A DNA stretch of 41,369 bases. Origin: Gallionella sp. (lineage in GTDB: Bacteria > Pseudomonadota > Gammaproteobacteria > Burkholderiales > Gallionellaceae). The notes beneath the pieces were generated by a model that saw only the letters and a program-made list of their open reading frames with translations, was not told the origin of the DNA and ran no database searches. Location of the stretch: positions 1-41,369 of the forward strand of contig JANXXH010000130.1 in NCBI GenBank assembly GCA_025350705.1. The letters run 5' to 3'. The position numbers were made by a program, and so were the translations under genes. Position 1 is the first letter of the stretch; every line of letters begins with the position of its first letter. Of this stretch, positions 9,286-17,583 are shown in pieces.

Positions 9286-10581
9286 ATGAACATCAGGAAA
9301 CTATCCTCCCGTTCCGCTGGATTCAATGCCGAGCTGGACAAGCTGCTGGCCTTCGAGGAAACCGCGGATGAAAAACTCGAAGCGACCGTAGCCGGCATCC
9401 TTGCCGACGTGCGCAAGCGTGGTGATGCGGCCGTGCTGGAATACACGCGCAAGTTCGATCGCCTGCCAATAGCCAATGCCGCAGCGATGGAGTTGTCGCG
9501 CGAAGAATTGCGCGTCGCGTTCGAGGGCTTGCCAGCAGATCAGCGCAATGCGCTGGAACAAGCCGCGCAGCGCGTGTCTGATTATCACAAGAAGCAGGTG
9601 CAACCTTCGTGGAGCTATACCGATGCCGATGGCACGCTGCTCGGCCAGCAGGTCACGCCGCTGGATCGCGTCGGCCTGTATGTTCCGGGCGGCAAGGCGG
9701 CTTATCCGTCTTCGGTGTTGATGAATGCGCTGCCGGCCAAGGTGGCCGGTGTCGCCGAACTCATCATGGTGGTGCCGACCCCGGATGGCGTTAAGAATCA
9801 ACTGGTGCTGGCGGCAGCGTATCTGGCGGGCGTGGATCGCGTGTTCACGATAGGCGGAGCGCAAGCGGTGGCGGCGCTGGCTTATGGCACCGCAACGATA
9901 CCGAAGGTGGACAAGATCGTCGGCCCCGGCAACGCCTATGTGGCAGCCGCGAAACGCCGCGTGTTTGGCGTGTGCGGCATCGACATGATCGCCGGGCCAT
10001 CTGAAATTCTGGTGATCTGTGACGGGCAAACCAACCCGGACTGGATCGCGATGGATTTGTTCTCGCAAGCAGAGCATGACGAACTGGCGCAAGCCATCCT
10101 GTTATCGCCAGACGCAAAATTTATCGAAGCCGTTGCGGCCAGCGCCGACAAGCTGCTGGGGCAAATGCCGCGCCGCGACATCATCAAGACCGCGCTGGAG
10201 AATCGTGGCGCGCTGATACACGTCGCCGATCTGGATGAAGCTTGCGTCATCAGCAACCGCATTGCGCCGGAACATCTGGAGTTGTCGGTCGCTGATCCTC
10301 AAGCCTGCTTGCCCAAACTGAAACACGCCGGAGCGATCTTCATGGGACGTTACACATCCGAAGCGCTCGGTGATTATTGCGCGGGGCCGAATCATGTCCT
10401 GCCAACTTCCGGCACCGCGCGCTTCTCCTCACCGTTGGGTGTGTACGACTTCCAGAAGCGCAGCAGCCTGATCCAGGTCTCTGCGCAAGGTGCGCAAAAA
10501 CTGGGCGACATCGCATCTGTATTGGCGTTTGGCGAAGGCCTGCAAGCGCATGCGCAATCGGCTTTGTTCAGGAAGAACTAG
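9286..10581 (+). CDS. hisD: histidinol dehydrogenase HisD
   Basis: HisD (431 residues) is the zinc-dependent, NAD-linked enzyme that oxidises L-histidinol to L-histidine in two steps. Conserved blocks include [62 protein letters not shown], the zinc/base region [13 protein letters not shown] and IAPEHLEL followed by GNHVLPT-like [17 protein letters not shown]. Length is normal and no lesion is seen. It lies directly after hisG. The next expected genes in many betaproteobacterial his clusters (hisC, hisB) are not here; a TPR-methyltransferase takes their place. Confidence 0.96.
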   Translation: MNIRKLSSRSAGFNAELDKLLAFEETADEKLEATVAGILADVRKRGDAAVLEYTRKFDRLPIANAAAMELSREELRVAFEGLPADQRNALEQAAQRVSDYHKKQVQPSWSYTDADGTLLGQQVTPLDRVGLYVPGGKAAYPSSVLMNALPAKVAGVAELIMVVPTPDGVKNQLVLAAAYLAGVDRVFTIGGAQAVAALAYGTATIPKVDKIVGPGNAYVAAAKRRVFGVCGIDMIAGPSEILVICDGQTNPDWIAMDLFSQAEHDELAQAILLSPDAKFIEAVAASADKLLGQMPRRDIIKTALENRGALIHVADLDEACVISNRIAPEHLELSVADPQACLPKLKHAGAIFMGRYTSEALGDYCAGPNHVLPTSGTARFSSPLGVYDFQKRSSLIQVSAQGAQKLGDIASVLAFGEGLQAHAQSALFRKN

Positions 10582-10646
10582 ATATCCTGTTGTGCATTCG
10601 GCGCATTTAACCAATCCGGGTAGTCGACGTTCAAAGGGGTAGTAAA

Positions 10647-11963
10647 GTGTCAGGTGACGATTACGAGCAGTGCCAGAAATATTTCAAGAAGGCGCTCAGC
10701 AAGCAGAAAGAAAAGGATTTTGCCGCGGCCGAAAGTTTTTATAAACGCGCGCTCCGCTATGATCCCCTGCATCTTGATGCCAATTATTTGCTGGGCACGC
10801 TCTACGCGGAGCGGGGGGAGTTGGCGCAGGCATTGAAATACTTGCGGCAGGCGGCAGATATCAATCCGCGCTCGCACATGATCCAGAATAATCTCGGCAA
10901 CATTTACCAGATGTCTGGGCAATTCGACAAGGCGATAGCATGTTACCAGCGTGCGCTCGGCTTTGAGCCCAACATGCCCGAGGTGCAAAACAATCTGGGT
11001 AATATCTATAAGAATCAGGATCTGCTGGCCGAGGCTGAGGCATGTTACCGCCGCGCGCTTTTGTTGCGTCCGGATTTCGTCGAGGTCTACTGCAATCTCG
11101 GCAGCGTGCTGCGCCGCCTGAAAAAATTTCAGGAGGCGATTGAAAATTATCGCAAGGCGCTCGATCTGTCGCCTGCTTTCAAGGCGGCATTTGAGGGGTT
11201 GGGCATCTGCTACGCGGAGTTGGGTGAGCGTGATCAGGCGATCGCATGTTTCAACCGCTATCTGGAACTTGATCCGGGTGATAACAGCGAAGCGAAGCTG
11301 CGCTTGGCACAGTTGAATGCGGGTGAGATTCCCAAACGCTATCCGACAGCGGCGATGCTGACCACTTACGAAAAAAAGGCGCAAAACTGGGATACCGATA
11401 TTCAGCGCCCGGGGATGGAGTTCCTTGGCCCGCAGCATGTGCGTGAGATGCTGGAAGAATTGAAATTGCCGCAGGCGCGCAAACTTGATGTTCTGGATAT
11501 CGGCTGTGGCACGGGAATTTGCGGCGAATATTTGCGGGACTATGCCAAACATCTGGAAGGGGTCGATCTTTCTCCGCAAATGCTGGCGCAAGCAAAGAAA
11601 AAAGGCTATTACAATAAACTCGAGTGCGCAGATGCCGTGGGTTATATGCAGGGTTGCAAACGAAAGTTCGATTTGATCGTTGCATCGGGTGTGCTGATTT
11701 TGTTCAGCGATCTGACGCCGGTTTTTCAGGCTGTCGCACGTCTGTTAAAACCCGGCGGTGTTTTCGTCTTTACTTTGTATCGCAGCGAATCCGAAGCGGT
11801 GATGGTGCGTCACAACTTGCACTTTGCCCACAGCGCAGCCTATGTGCAGGAAGCGGCTCAAGCTGCTGATTTACAACTGGCCCTGCTTGAGCAGGAAGTG
11901 CATGAGTATGATCAAGGCGAGCCGCAGGCCGGTTGGGTCGGGGTATTGCGCAAAGCCGACTGA
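10647..11963 (+). CDS. TPR-repeat protein fused to a SAM-dependent methyltransferase
   Basis: The 438-residue protein has two parts. Residues about 1-225 are a run of about six TPR units (for example NNLGNIYQMSGQFDKAIACYQRAL and EACYRRALLLRPDFVEVYCNLG), which serve as protein- or peptide-binding scaffolds. Residues about 245-435 are a class I methyltransferase with the SAM-binding motif LDVLDIGCGTGICGEYL, the acidic VDLSPQML strand and a DLIVASGVLIL motif IV. The start is a GTG at 10647 behind an AAAGGGG ribosome-binding site. The substrate is unknown; the same architecture is found in putative predicted-lipid, protein or sugar methyltransferases. It follows hisD by 65 bp on the same strand and converges on the glycosyltransferase gene, 16 bp apart at their ends. 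Confidence 0.85.
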   Translation: MSGDDYEQCQKYFKKALSKQKEKDFAAAESFYKRALRYDPLHLDANYLLGTLYAERGELAQALKYLRQAADINPRSHMIQNNLGNIYQMSGQFDKAIACYQRALGFEPNMPEVQNNLGNIYKNQDLLAEAEACYRRALLLRPDFVEVYCNLGSVLRRLKKFQEAIENYRKALDLSPAFKAAFEGLGICYAELGERDQAIACFNRYLELDPGDNSEAKLRLAQLNAGEIPKRYPTAAMLTTYEKKAQNWDTDIQRPGMEFLGPQHVREMLEELKLPQARKLDVLDIGCGTGICGEYLRDYAKHLEGVDLSPQMLAQAKKKGYYNKLECADAVGYMQGCKRKFDLIVASGVLILFSDLTPVFQAVARLLKPGGVFVFTLYRSESEAVMVRHNLHFAHSAAYVQEAAQAADLQLALLEQEVHEYDQGEPQAGWVGVLRKAD

Positions 11964-11979
11964 AGCCGGGGTTGCGGCA

Positions 11980-13626
11980 TTACTTGGTGTTCACCTGCCG
12001 GTACAACCGGAAGTGCTCGCCCTTATCCCCTTTGCGGCTTCCCTCCCAGATTTTTTCCCAACGCGTTTCGTCGAGCAGTGGTTTGGATAGTTTGTCGCCC
12101 TGGATCAGGCGCAGATCACAACGATGTTTGTAGTCGTTCTGGGCGATGATATTGCCGAAATAATCCAGCATGGCGCGTTGCCCGTCGCCCAGATTTTCGC
12201 CTGCGACACATTGGTAATGTTTAGGCAGGGCTTGTTTCAGCGCGACGACCATGGAGCGGTAGCTTTTTCCGCTGTCCAGCCAGGGCAGCCACAGCGTCAT
12301 CGCGAGTATCCAGATCAGCGTGACGCCGGATGCCCAATTTAAAGTTGCACGGCGCATCGAACGTCCGACACGCCATACCACTACGACCCACATCACGGTG
12401 GCGATGATCGCGATGACGAATGGTGCAGTGTGCAATTCCGGCTCGAAGCCCGGCTGAAAATCTTTTAGCCAATGTGTGATCTTGGCCTGGTTATCCAAAA
12501 GCAAGCCCCCCCAACCCCACCACATCAAGATAGCGAGTAGCGCGAAAGTCATGATCCCGAACCAGTCCAGCGCGTTGGCGGCACCGCGTTTCAGCATGGA
12601 TAATGAGGCGGTTGCCAACAGCGTGATCGGTAGCAGCATCGGCAACGCGAATACCTCCTCGGTGTTGATCGCCAGGCTGAGGGTGACAAGCATCACTGTG
12701 AAACTGACCAGAGGCAATTGCAAATCGTCGCGCTGCGAAAGGCGTTTTCGCGTCTTCCATACTACCCAGGCGGCCAGCGGCAGGGCAGGCCACGCAAGCC
12801 ATGGCAAGTTCTCCAGATAGTAAAAGAGATTTTTTCCCGGCACGGTTTTCACGTAGCTGATCCAGTAACCGATATTGCGCGTCCATGCCCAGTCTGCGAA
12901 CAGTTGCGGGGAGTGTTGATACAGCAGCAGCGGCCAGACGGTCAGCCAGGGCAGGGCAAACAGGACGGCGGTGGCAATGCTGAGATAATAATAACGCTTG
13001 CGCCAATCTTGAAACAGCAACGGCAAGCTGGCCGCGATCAGCACGAACAGTATCGGCGAGATAAAGCCCTTGGACATGAAGCCGATCCCCATGCCCGTGC
13101 CTATCCATATGCCGGCGCGCAGGAAGCGCTCCTGGCTCAGGGAAAATCCGTACAGCATCATCGCGCAACCGGTCAGCAATGCCAGGTCGGCAATCATTTC
13201 GTGCGCGCGCACCAGTATACCGAGGCAACCGATCAGGATGATCGCCGCAGCCCAGCCGCGATTTTCGCCATACAACTTGCGGCCTGCAAGTCCGATGAAC
13301 AATAGTGTCAGCGCGGAGTAAAAACCACTGGCAAGGCGAGCGCCATCATGCAATGGCAGCCAAGGCGAGAATAGTTTTGCAAATAACGCGGCAGTCCAAT
13401 AGAACAGTGGTGGCTTGCCCATAAAGGGTTCACCGGCCAGCGTGGGTACTAACCAATCGCCATTTTGCAGCATCGAATATATCAGCCCGAAGCTGACCGC
13501 ATCATCCGATTTCCAGGGGTCATGCCCGACCAACCCGGTGCCCAACCAAATCAAGTATAACAGCCCGAGCAGCACTGCCTTGAGGGGAGTGATCGGGTGG
13601 GGATCGGTGGGTTTGATAAAATACAT
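11980..13626 (-). CDS. ArnT/PMT-like membrane glycosyltransferase (GT39/GT83 type)
   Basis: The 548-residue polytopic membrane protein has about ten or more hydrophobic segments. It carries the N-terminal periplasmic-loop signature of the ArnT/PMT_2 family: GHDPWKSDDAVSFG (first acidic site), then NGDWLVPTLAGEPFMGKPPLFYW. Family members use polyprenyl-phosphate sugars to modify lipid A or proteins on the outer face of the inner membrane. The C-terminal third is a periplasmic soluble region with KHYQCVAGENLGDGQRAMLDYF. Substrate and acceptor cannot be read from the sequence; no arn genes are nearby. It starts at ATG 13626 with an AAGGTAAG site and lies downstream of rpmE, separated by that gene's terminator. 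Confidence 0.85.
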   Translation of the reverse strand: MYFIKPTDPHPITPLKAVLLGLLYLIWLGTGLVGHDPWKSDDAVSFGLIYSMLQNGDWLVPTLAGEPFMGKPPLFYWTAALFAKLFSPWLPLHDGARLASGFYSALTLLFIGLAGRKLYGENRGWAAAIILIGCLGILVRAHEMIADLALLTGCAMMLYGFSLSQERFLRAGIWIGTGMGIGFMSKGFISPILFVLIAASLPLLFQDWRKRYYYLSIATAVLFALPWLTVWPLLLYQHSPQLFADWAWTRNIGYWISYVKTVPGKNLFYYLENLPWLAWPALPLAAWVVWKTRKRLSQRDDLQLPLVSFTVMLVTLSLAINTEEVFALPMLLPITLLATASLSMLKRGAANALDWFGIMTFALLAILMWWGWGGLLLDNQAKITHWLKDFQPGFEPELHTAPFVIAIIATVMWVVVVWRVGRSMRRATLNWASGVTLIWILAMTLWLPWLDSGKSYRSMVVALKQALPKHYQCVAGENLGDGQRAMLDYFGNIIAQNDYKHRCDLRLIQGDKLSKPLLDETRWEKIWEGSRKGDKGEHFRLYRQVNTK

Positions 13627-13687
13627 ATATCAGCTTACCTTAAATCCGATGCCAAATCGCCTGGAAAGGAATTGTCGCCGCAAATAA

Positions 13688-13711
13688 AAAAGGCAGCAAA
13701 CGCTGCCTTTT
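13688..13711 (-). terminator. Rho-independent terminator of rpmE
   Basis: AAAAGGCAGC (13688-13697) and GCTGCCTTTT (13702-13711) form a perfect ten-bp stem with a four-base loop. On the minus strand the stem runs on into a T-rich tail. It lies 55 bp after the rpmE stop. Confidence 0.9.
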
Positions 13712-13766
13712 GATGGAACTGCCATTCCGCTTAGCAATCGCTGAACAATTGCCAAATAACCAATTA

Positions 13767-13982
13767 TTACGCCGCAGCCTTGGTGCCATACTTCTGGCGG
13801 AACTTGTCGATACGACCAGCGGTATCAACGATCTTTTGTGTGCCGGTGTAGAACGGGTGGCACTCGGAACAAACTTCAATGTTGAGCGATGGCTTGCCCA
13901 TAACGGACTTGGTCTTGAAACTGTTTCCGCAACTGCATGTCACGGTGATTTCCTGATATGTTGGGTGTATATCTGCTTTCAT
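13767..13982 (-). CDS. rpmE: 50S ribosomal protein L31, zinc-binding form
   Basis: Ribosomal protein L31 of the large-subunit central protuberance has 71 residues from the ATG at 13982. The four zinc-ligand cysteines are present (C16, C18, C38, C41 in TCSCGN and [11 protein letters not shown]), so this is the C+ form rather than the zinc-independent paralogue. The ORF track extends 14 codons upstream to 14024, but the ATG at 13982 is preceded by a GGAAAG ribosome-binding site and matches the family N-terminus MKADIHP. The gene is a single transcription unit with its own promoter and terminator. Confidence 0.97.
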   Translation of the reverse strand: MKADIHPTYQEITVTCSCGNSFKTKSVMGKPSLNIEVCSECHPFYTGTQKIVDTAGRIDKFRQKYGTKAAA

Positions 13983-14047
13983 TTTCTTTCCTTGCGAGTA
14001 GTTTAGTGCGGCGGGTGTACGCACTCAGGTGTTGCATAAGGGGGCGC

Positions 14048-14076
14048 ATTATCCATTAAAACAGGGGAGTGCGCAA
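14048..14076 (-). promoter_or_regulatory. sigma70 promoter of rpmE
   Basis: On the minus strand TTGCGC (14071-14076) and GATAAT (14048-14053) are separated by exactly 17 bases, about 65 bases upstream of the rpmE ATG. The match and spacing are good. Confidence 0.55.
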
Positions 14077-14192
14077 ATTTTTATATGCTTGCTAACGTTG
14101 TGAAGAATCCTTGCGGTATGGTCGGGTGCTAGTCCTAAAGTCCTGCATCACATACACTCTACATGGTGAATGAATTTCAAGGATCGAAAAAT

Positions 14193-15464
14193 ATGACTAC
14201 ACTGAGTCGCAGTGATTACCAGACGCTGACGCTGGCCGCGTTGGGCGGTGCACTGGAGTTTTACGATTTCATCATCTTTGTGTTCTTCGCGGTGGTGATC
14301 GGGAAGTTGTTCTTTCCGCCCGATATACCTGACTGGCTGCGCCAGTTGCAGACCTACGGAATCTTTGCCGTAGGTTATCTGGCGCGTCCGCTGGGCGGTA
14401 TCGTCATGGCGCATTTCGGCGATCTGCTGGGGCGCAAGCGCATGTTCATGTTGAGCATCTTTTTAATGTCTGTGCCGACGCTGGCCATAGGCTTGCTGCC
14501 AACCTATGCCGTGATCGGCATCTGGGCGCCGATTTTATTGCTCGCCTTGCGCGTGTTGCAGGGCGCGGCGATCGGCGGCGAGGTGCCGGGTGCCTGGGTG
14601 TTCGTCTCCGAGCATGTGCCGCCGCGCCGTGTCGGCTTCGCCTGCGGCACGTTGACCGCAGGACTGACTGGCGGCATCCTGCTCGGTTCGCTGGTGGCGA
14701 CCGCGATCAACAAGTTGTATGCGCCTGCCGAGTTGCTCACCGAAGGTTGGCGCGTGCCGTTTATCATCGGCGGACTTTTCGGCTTGATGTCGGCCTGGTT
14801 GCGCCAGTGGCTGCACGAAACGCCGGTGTTCAAAGAGATGCAGGCACGGCAAACGTTGGCTGACGAGTTGCCGTTGAAGACGGTGATACGCGCACATCGT
14901 CCGGCGGTGATCCTGACGATGCTGATGACCTGGCTTCTGTCCGCCGCGATCGTGGTGATGATATTGATGACCCCGACGCTGGTGCAAAAGCTCTATGCCA
15001 TTCCTGCTGCGGTTGCGTTGCAGGCGAACAGTATCGCGACCTTGTTTCTGAGTCTAGGCTGCGTGGCGTTCGGCGCGCTGGCCGATCGATATGGCGCGGG
15101 ACGAGTGCTGGTGGCCGGTTGTGCGATGCTGGGCATCACATCATGGTTGTTCTACCAGCAGATGGAAGTCGCGCCGCAAAACATCAACGGCCTGTATGCC
15201 CTGTGCGGATTCTTTGTCGGCGTGATCGGCGTGCTACCGAGCGTCGCGGTTAAGTCGTTTCCGCCGGTGGTGAGATTCTCCGGATTATCGTTTTCCTACA
15301 ACGTGGCTTATGCGGTGTTCGGCGGATTGACACCGGTTGCGGTGAGCATGCTGCTGCCGCTCGATCCTTTGGCCCCGGCACATTATGTGGTGGTGTTGAG
15401 TGCGGTGGGAATGATGATAGGGATATATTTGTGGCGGAAAGACCAGGCAGTGAGGCACGGATAA
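14193..15464 (+). CDS. MFS transporter of the metabolite:H+ symporter (MHS/ProP-like) family
   Basis: The protein has about 423 residues and twelve predicted membrane helices. Its MHS signatures are GGALEFYDFIIFVFFAVVIGKLFFP in helix 1 (the acidic FYDF motif), YLARPLGGIVMAHFGDLLGRKR in loop 2-3 and RVLQGAAIGGEVPGAWVFVSEH in helix 4. Family members import small organic acids, betaines or similar solutes with protons. The ORF track begins at 14163. The ATG at 14193 with AAGGA upstream gives the usual N-terminus (MTTLSRSDYQTLTL) and is preferred, although the start at 14163 cannot be excluded. The substrate is unknown. It lies alone between rpmE (divergent) and ispB. Confidence 0.88.
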   Translation: MTTLSRSDYQTLTLAALGGALEFYDFIIFVFFAVVIGKLFFPPDIPDWLRQLQTYGIFAVGYLARPLGGIVMAHFGDLLGRKRMFMLSIFLMSVPTLAIGLLPTYAVIGIWAPILLLALRVLQGAAIGGEVPGAWVFVSEHVPPRRVGFACGTLTAGLTGGILLGSLVATAINKLYAPAELLTEGWRVPFIIGGLFGLMSAWLRQWLHETPVFKEMQARQTLADELPLKTVIRAHRPAVILTMLMTWLLSAAIVVMILMTPTLVQKLYAIPAAVALQANSIATLFLSLGCVAFGALADRYGAGRVLVAGCAMLGITSWLFYQQMEVAPQNINGLYALCGFFVGVIGVLPSVAVKSFPPVVRFSGLSFSYNVAYAVFGGLTPVAVSMLLPLDPLAPAHYVVVLSAVGMMIGIYLWRKDQAVRHG

Positions 15465-15519
15465 AATATTTTATGCGACAATGCGCGCCGCACCGCGAGC
15501 CAACTTTTCAGGATAGAAA

Positions 15520-16488
15520 GTGTTTATAGAGAATCTCAAGCAATTACTCGCCGCAGATATGGCTGCGGTGGATCAAGTGATACGCACACGGCTGCACTCG
15601 GAAGTGTTGCTGGTCAATCAGGTGGGTGAATACATCGTCAACAGCGGCGGCAAGCGCTTGCGCCCGGCTCTGGTGGTGTTGTCTGCCCAAGCATTCGGTT
15701 ATCAGGGCAAGCAGCATCACGATCTGGCTGCTGTCGTGGAATTCATCCATACCGCGACGCTGTTACACGATGATGTGGTGGATGAATCCGAGATGCGCCG
15801 CGGACGGGCTACCGCCAGTGCGCTGTTCGGCAATGCAGCCAGCGTGCTGGTAGGCGATTTTCTGTATTCGCGAGCTTTTCAGATGATGGTCGAAGTAGGC
15901 GAGATGCGCGTGATGGAAATTTTGGCCGATGCGACCAACACCATTGCCGAGGGCGAGGTATTGCAATTGCTCAACTGCCACGATGCCGATGTGGATGTCG
16001 ACAACTATATGCGCGTGATCCATTGCAAGACTGCAAAGCTGTTCGAGGCTGCGATGCGCCTTGGTGCGATCCTGGGCAAAGTCGGTGCTGCGGAAGAACA
16101 GGCTGTGGCCGAATACGGCATGCATCTGGGCACTGCATTCCAGTTGGTGGATGATGTGCTGGATTATTCTGCCGATGAACTGCAAACCGGCAAACATCTG
16201 GGGGACGATCTCGCCGAAGGCAAACCGACGCTACCGTTGATCTATGCGATGCAGCACGGCTCTGGTGAACAGGCTGCCGTGGTGCGCAGCGCGATTGAGC
16301 AGGGTGATGTCGGAAAGTTCGTCGAAGTGTTGCAAATCGTCCGCGCCACCGGCGCACTGGATTTCACCCGCCGGCAAGCGATGCGCGAAGCCGAGGCTGC
16401 GTGTGCCGCCATTGCAGGGTTGGCCGATTCAAAATACAAAAAGTGTCTGCTAGAATTGGCGCACTTTGCCGCGACGCGACAGTTCTAG
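15520..16488 (+). CDS. ispB: octaprenyl-diphosphate synthase IspB
   Basis: This is a trans long-chain polyprenyl diphosphate synthase (322 residues) that extends FPP with isopentenyl-PP to make the side chain of ubiquinone in the cytoplasm. Both aspartate-rich motifs are intact: DDVVD at 84-88 in TATLLHDDVVDESEMRRG and the second in FQLVDDVLDYSADELQTGKHLGDDLAEGKPTLPL. SGGKRLRPALVVLSA is the PP-binding region. The start is a GTG with AGGATAGAAA upstream. The octaprenyl chain length is inferred from the family in related bacteria and is not read from the sequence. A palindromic element and tRNA-Pro follow directly. Confidence 0.95.
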   Translation: MFIENLKQLLAADMAAVDQVIRTRLHSEVLLVNQVGEYIVNSGGKRLRPALVVLSAQAFGYQGKQHHDLAAVVEFIHTATLLHDDVVDESEMRRGRATASALFGNAASVLVGDFLYSRAFQMMVEVGEMRVMEILADATNTIAEGEVLQLLNCHDADVDVDNYMRVIHCKTAKLFEAAMRLGAILGKVGAAEEQAVAEYGMHLGTAFQLVDDVLDYSADELQTGKHLGDDLAEGKPTLPLIYAMQHGSGEQAAVVRSAIEQGDVGKFVEVLQIVRATGALDFTRRQAMREAEAACAAIAGLADSKYKKCLLELAHFAATRQF

Positions 16489-16496
16489 AGTGTTAA

Positions 16497-16703
16497 GTTT
16501 GTTTGAAGCTGCAAAAACCGTAGCGAGCGGTTCGAGAGCAAGGCGCACGGAGCTCTGCATGGCCATTCGACTAAGCTGGCAAAAAACGCCAGTCAAGTCG
16601 CTGGTCAGCGCAACGACCGAGGCATACCTCATTGATAGACGAGGAGTGAGCACCGCGCAACGCAGCTATCGAACCGCGCAGTAGGTTTGTGCAGCATCAA
16701 AAA
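16497..16703. repeat. long imperfect palindromic element between ispB and tRNA-Pro
   Basis: The left 57 bases (16497-16555) and the right 55 bases (16648-16703) are imperfect inverted repeats sharing blocks such as GCTGCA, AAACC, CGGTTCGA and GCGC. The element fills the whole gap: it begins about nine bases after the ispB stop and ends at the first base of the tRNA. No coding function is evident; the small ORF at 16466-16684 is treated as spurious. Confidence 0.65.
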
Positions 16704-16779
<76 letters not shown>

Positions 16780-16796
16780 CTCAAGGTCGATTTTTA

Positions 16797-16937
16797 GGGC
16801 GCTTCTAAAAATTCAAAGTTCTAGGCAAGACAAGGCGAGAGCAAAAAATTGCGACGCGGCATATATTTTATATGTAAGGAGCAATTTTTTGTGAGCAACG
16901 CTGTATTGCGACGAAATTTGGATTTTTAAAAGTGCCC
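16797..16937. repeat. palindromic dispersed repeat, full copy (family A)
   Basis: This is a 141-bp imperfect palindrome centred on CATATATTTTATATG. One arm begins GGGCGCTTCTAAAAATTC and the other, read on the opposite strand, GGGCACTTTTAAAAATCC; both contain an AAAAAATTGC block. The latter arm begins one base after the lutC stop. A related half copy is at 31953-32020. Confidence 0.8.
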
Positions 16938-16938
16938 T

Positions 16939-17583
16939 TCAAAGCGGCGCAAGAATAAGCAACACGCGATAAGGCCCATGCGCGCCCAGCGTGACGGTCT
17001 GCTCGATATCGGCGGTGCGCGAAGGCCCGGAGATAAAATTGACCGCGCGCGGCGGCTGTTTGAATTCCTTGCGCATCAGATCCCAGGCATCTTCCATCGT
17101 GGCGACGATACGGCGCGGATCGAGAACGGACACATGAGTTTCGGGTAACAAACTGGTAGTCGCTGGCGTATCGGCTCCTGACAGCATCATCAAGGTGCCT
17201 GTCTCCGCAATCGCGCAAAATGCACCAGTCACGCCAATCAAGTCATGATTTTTTGCCGGGCGTGATTGCATGTCCAATCCGGCAGCACTCCACGGCAACC
17301 CGGCCAGCGATGGCCAGCATACGCCGCTATTCGGCAACTTTCTTTCGCTCAAATAAATCGCCAGCAGCTTCGGTACTTCCATCTTGTCACTGGTCCCCCG
17401 CACATCGCTGGAGAGTTTGAGCGCGCGCTCCTTGAACTGTGCAAGCAAATTTTCCGGTGCAGACGGCATTGGTCCGCGCGGGTGTTGCGCGAGATGGTTG
17501 TTGATACTTTCTGTGGGCGTACGCAGCGCCGCATTTGATTGCGCGCTGCGTATCTTGCCGAGTATTTTTTCGCGCGCGTTCAT
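16939..17583 (-). CDS. lutC: lactate utilization protein C (LUD domain)
   Basis: LutC (214 residues) is the third component of the LutABC complex that oxidises L-lactate to pyruvate in bacteria lacking or supplementing LldD. It is a LUD/YkgG-domain protein with the conserved IGVTGAFCAIAETGTLMMLSG block (about 113-133), LLPETHVSVLDPRRIVATMEDAW and the C-terminal ISGPSRTADIEQTVTLGAHGPYRVLLILA. The start overlaps the lutB stop by four bases (ATGA), showing translational coupling. The stop is one base from a palindromic repeat. The role within the complex is not catalytic by itself as far as is known. Confidence 0.92.
   Translation of the reverse strand: MNAREKILGKIRSAQSNAALRTPTESINNHLAQHPRGPMPSAPENLLAQFKERALKLSSDVRGTSDKMEVPKLLAIYLSERKLPNSGVCWPSLAGLPWSAAGLDMQSRPAKNHDLIGVTGAFCAIAETGTLMMLSGADTPATTSLLPETHVSVLDPRRIVATMEDAWDLMRKEFKQPPRAVNFISGPSRTADIEQTVTLGAHGPYRVLLILAPL

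Noticed and set aside
16466-16684. 72-residue ORF between ispB and tRNA-Pro
   Set aside because: It overlaps the ispB end and runs through the palindromic element; composition follows the repeat rather than a protein.
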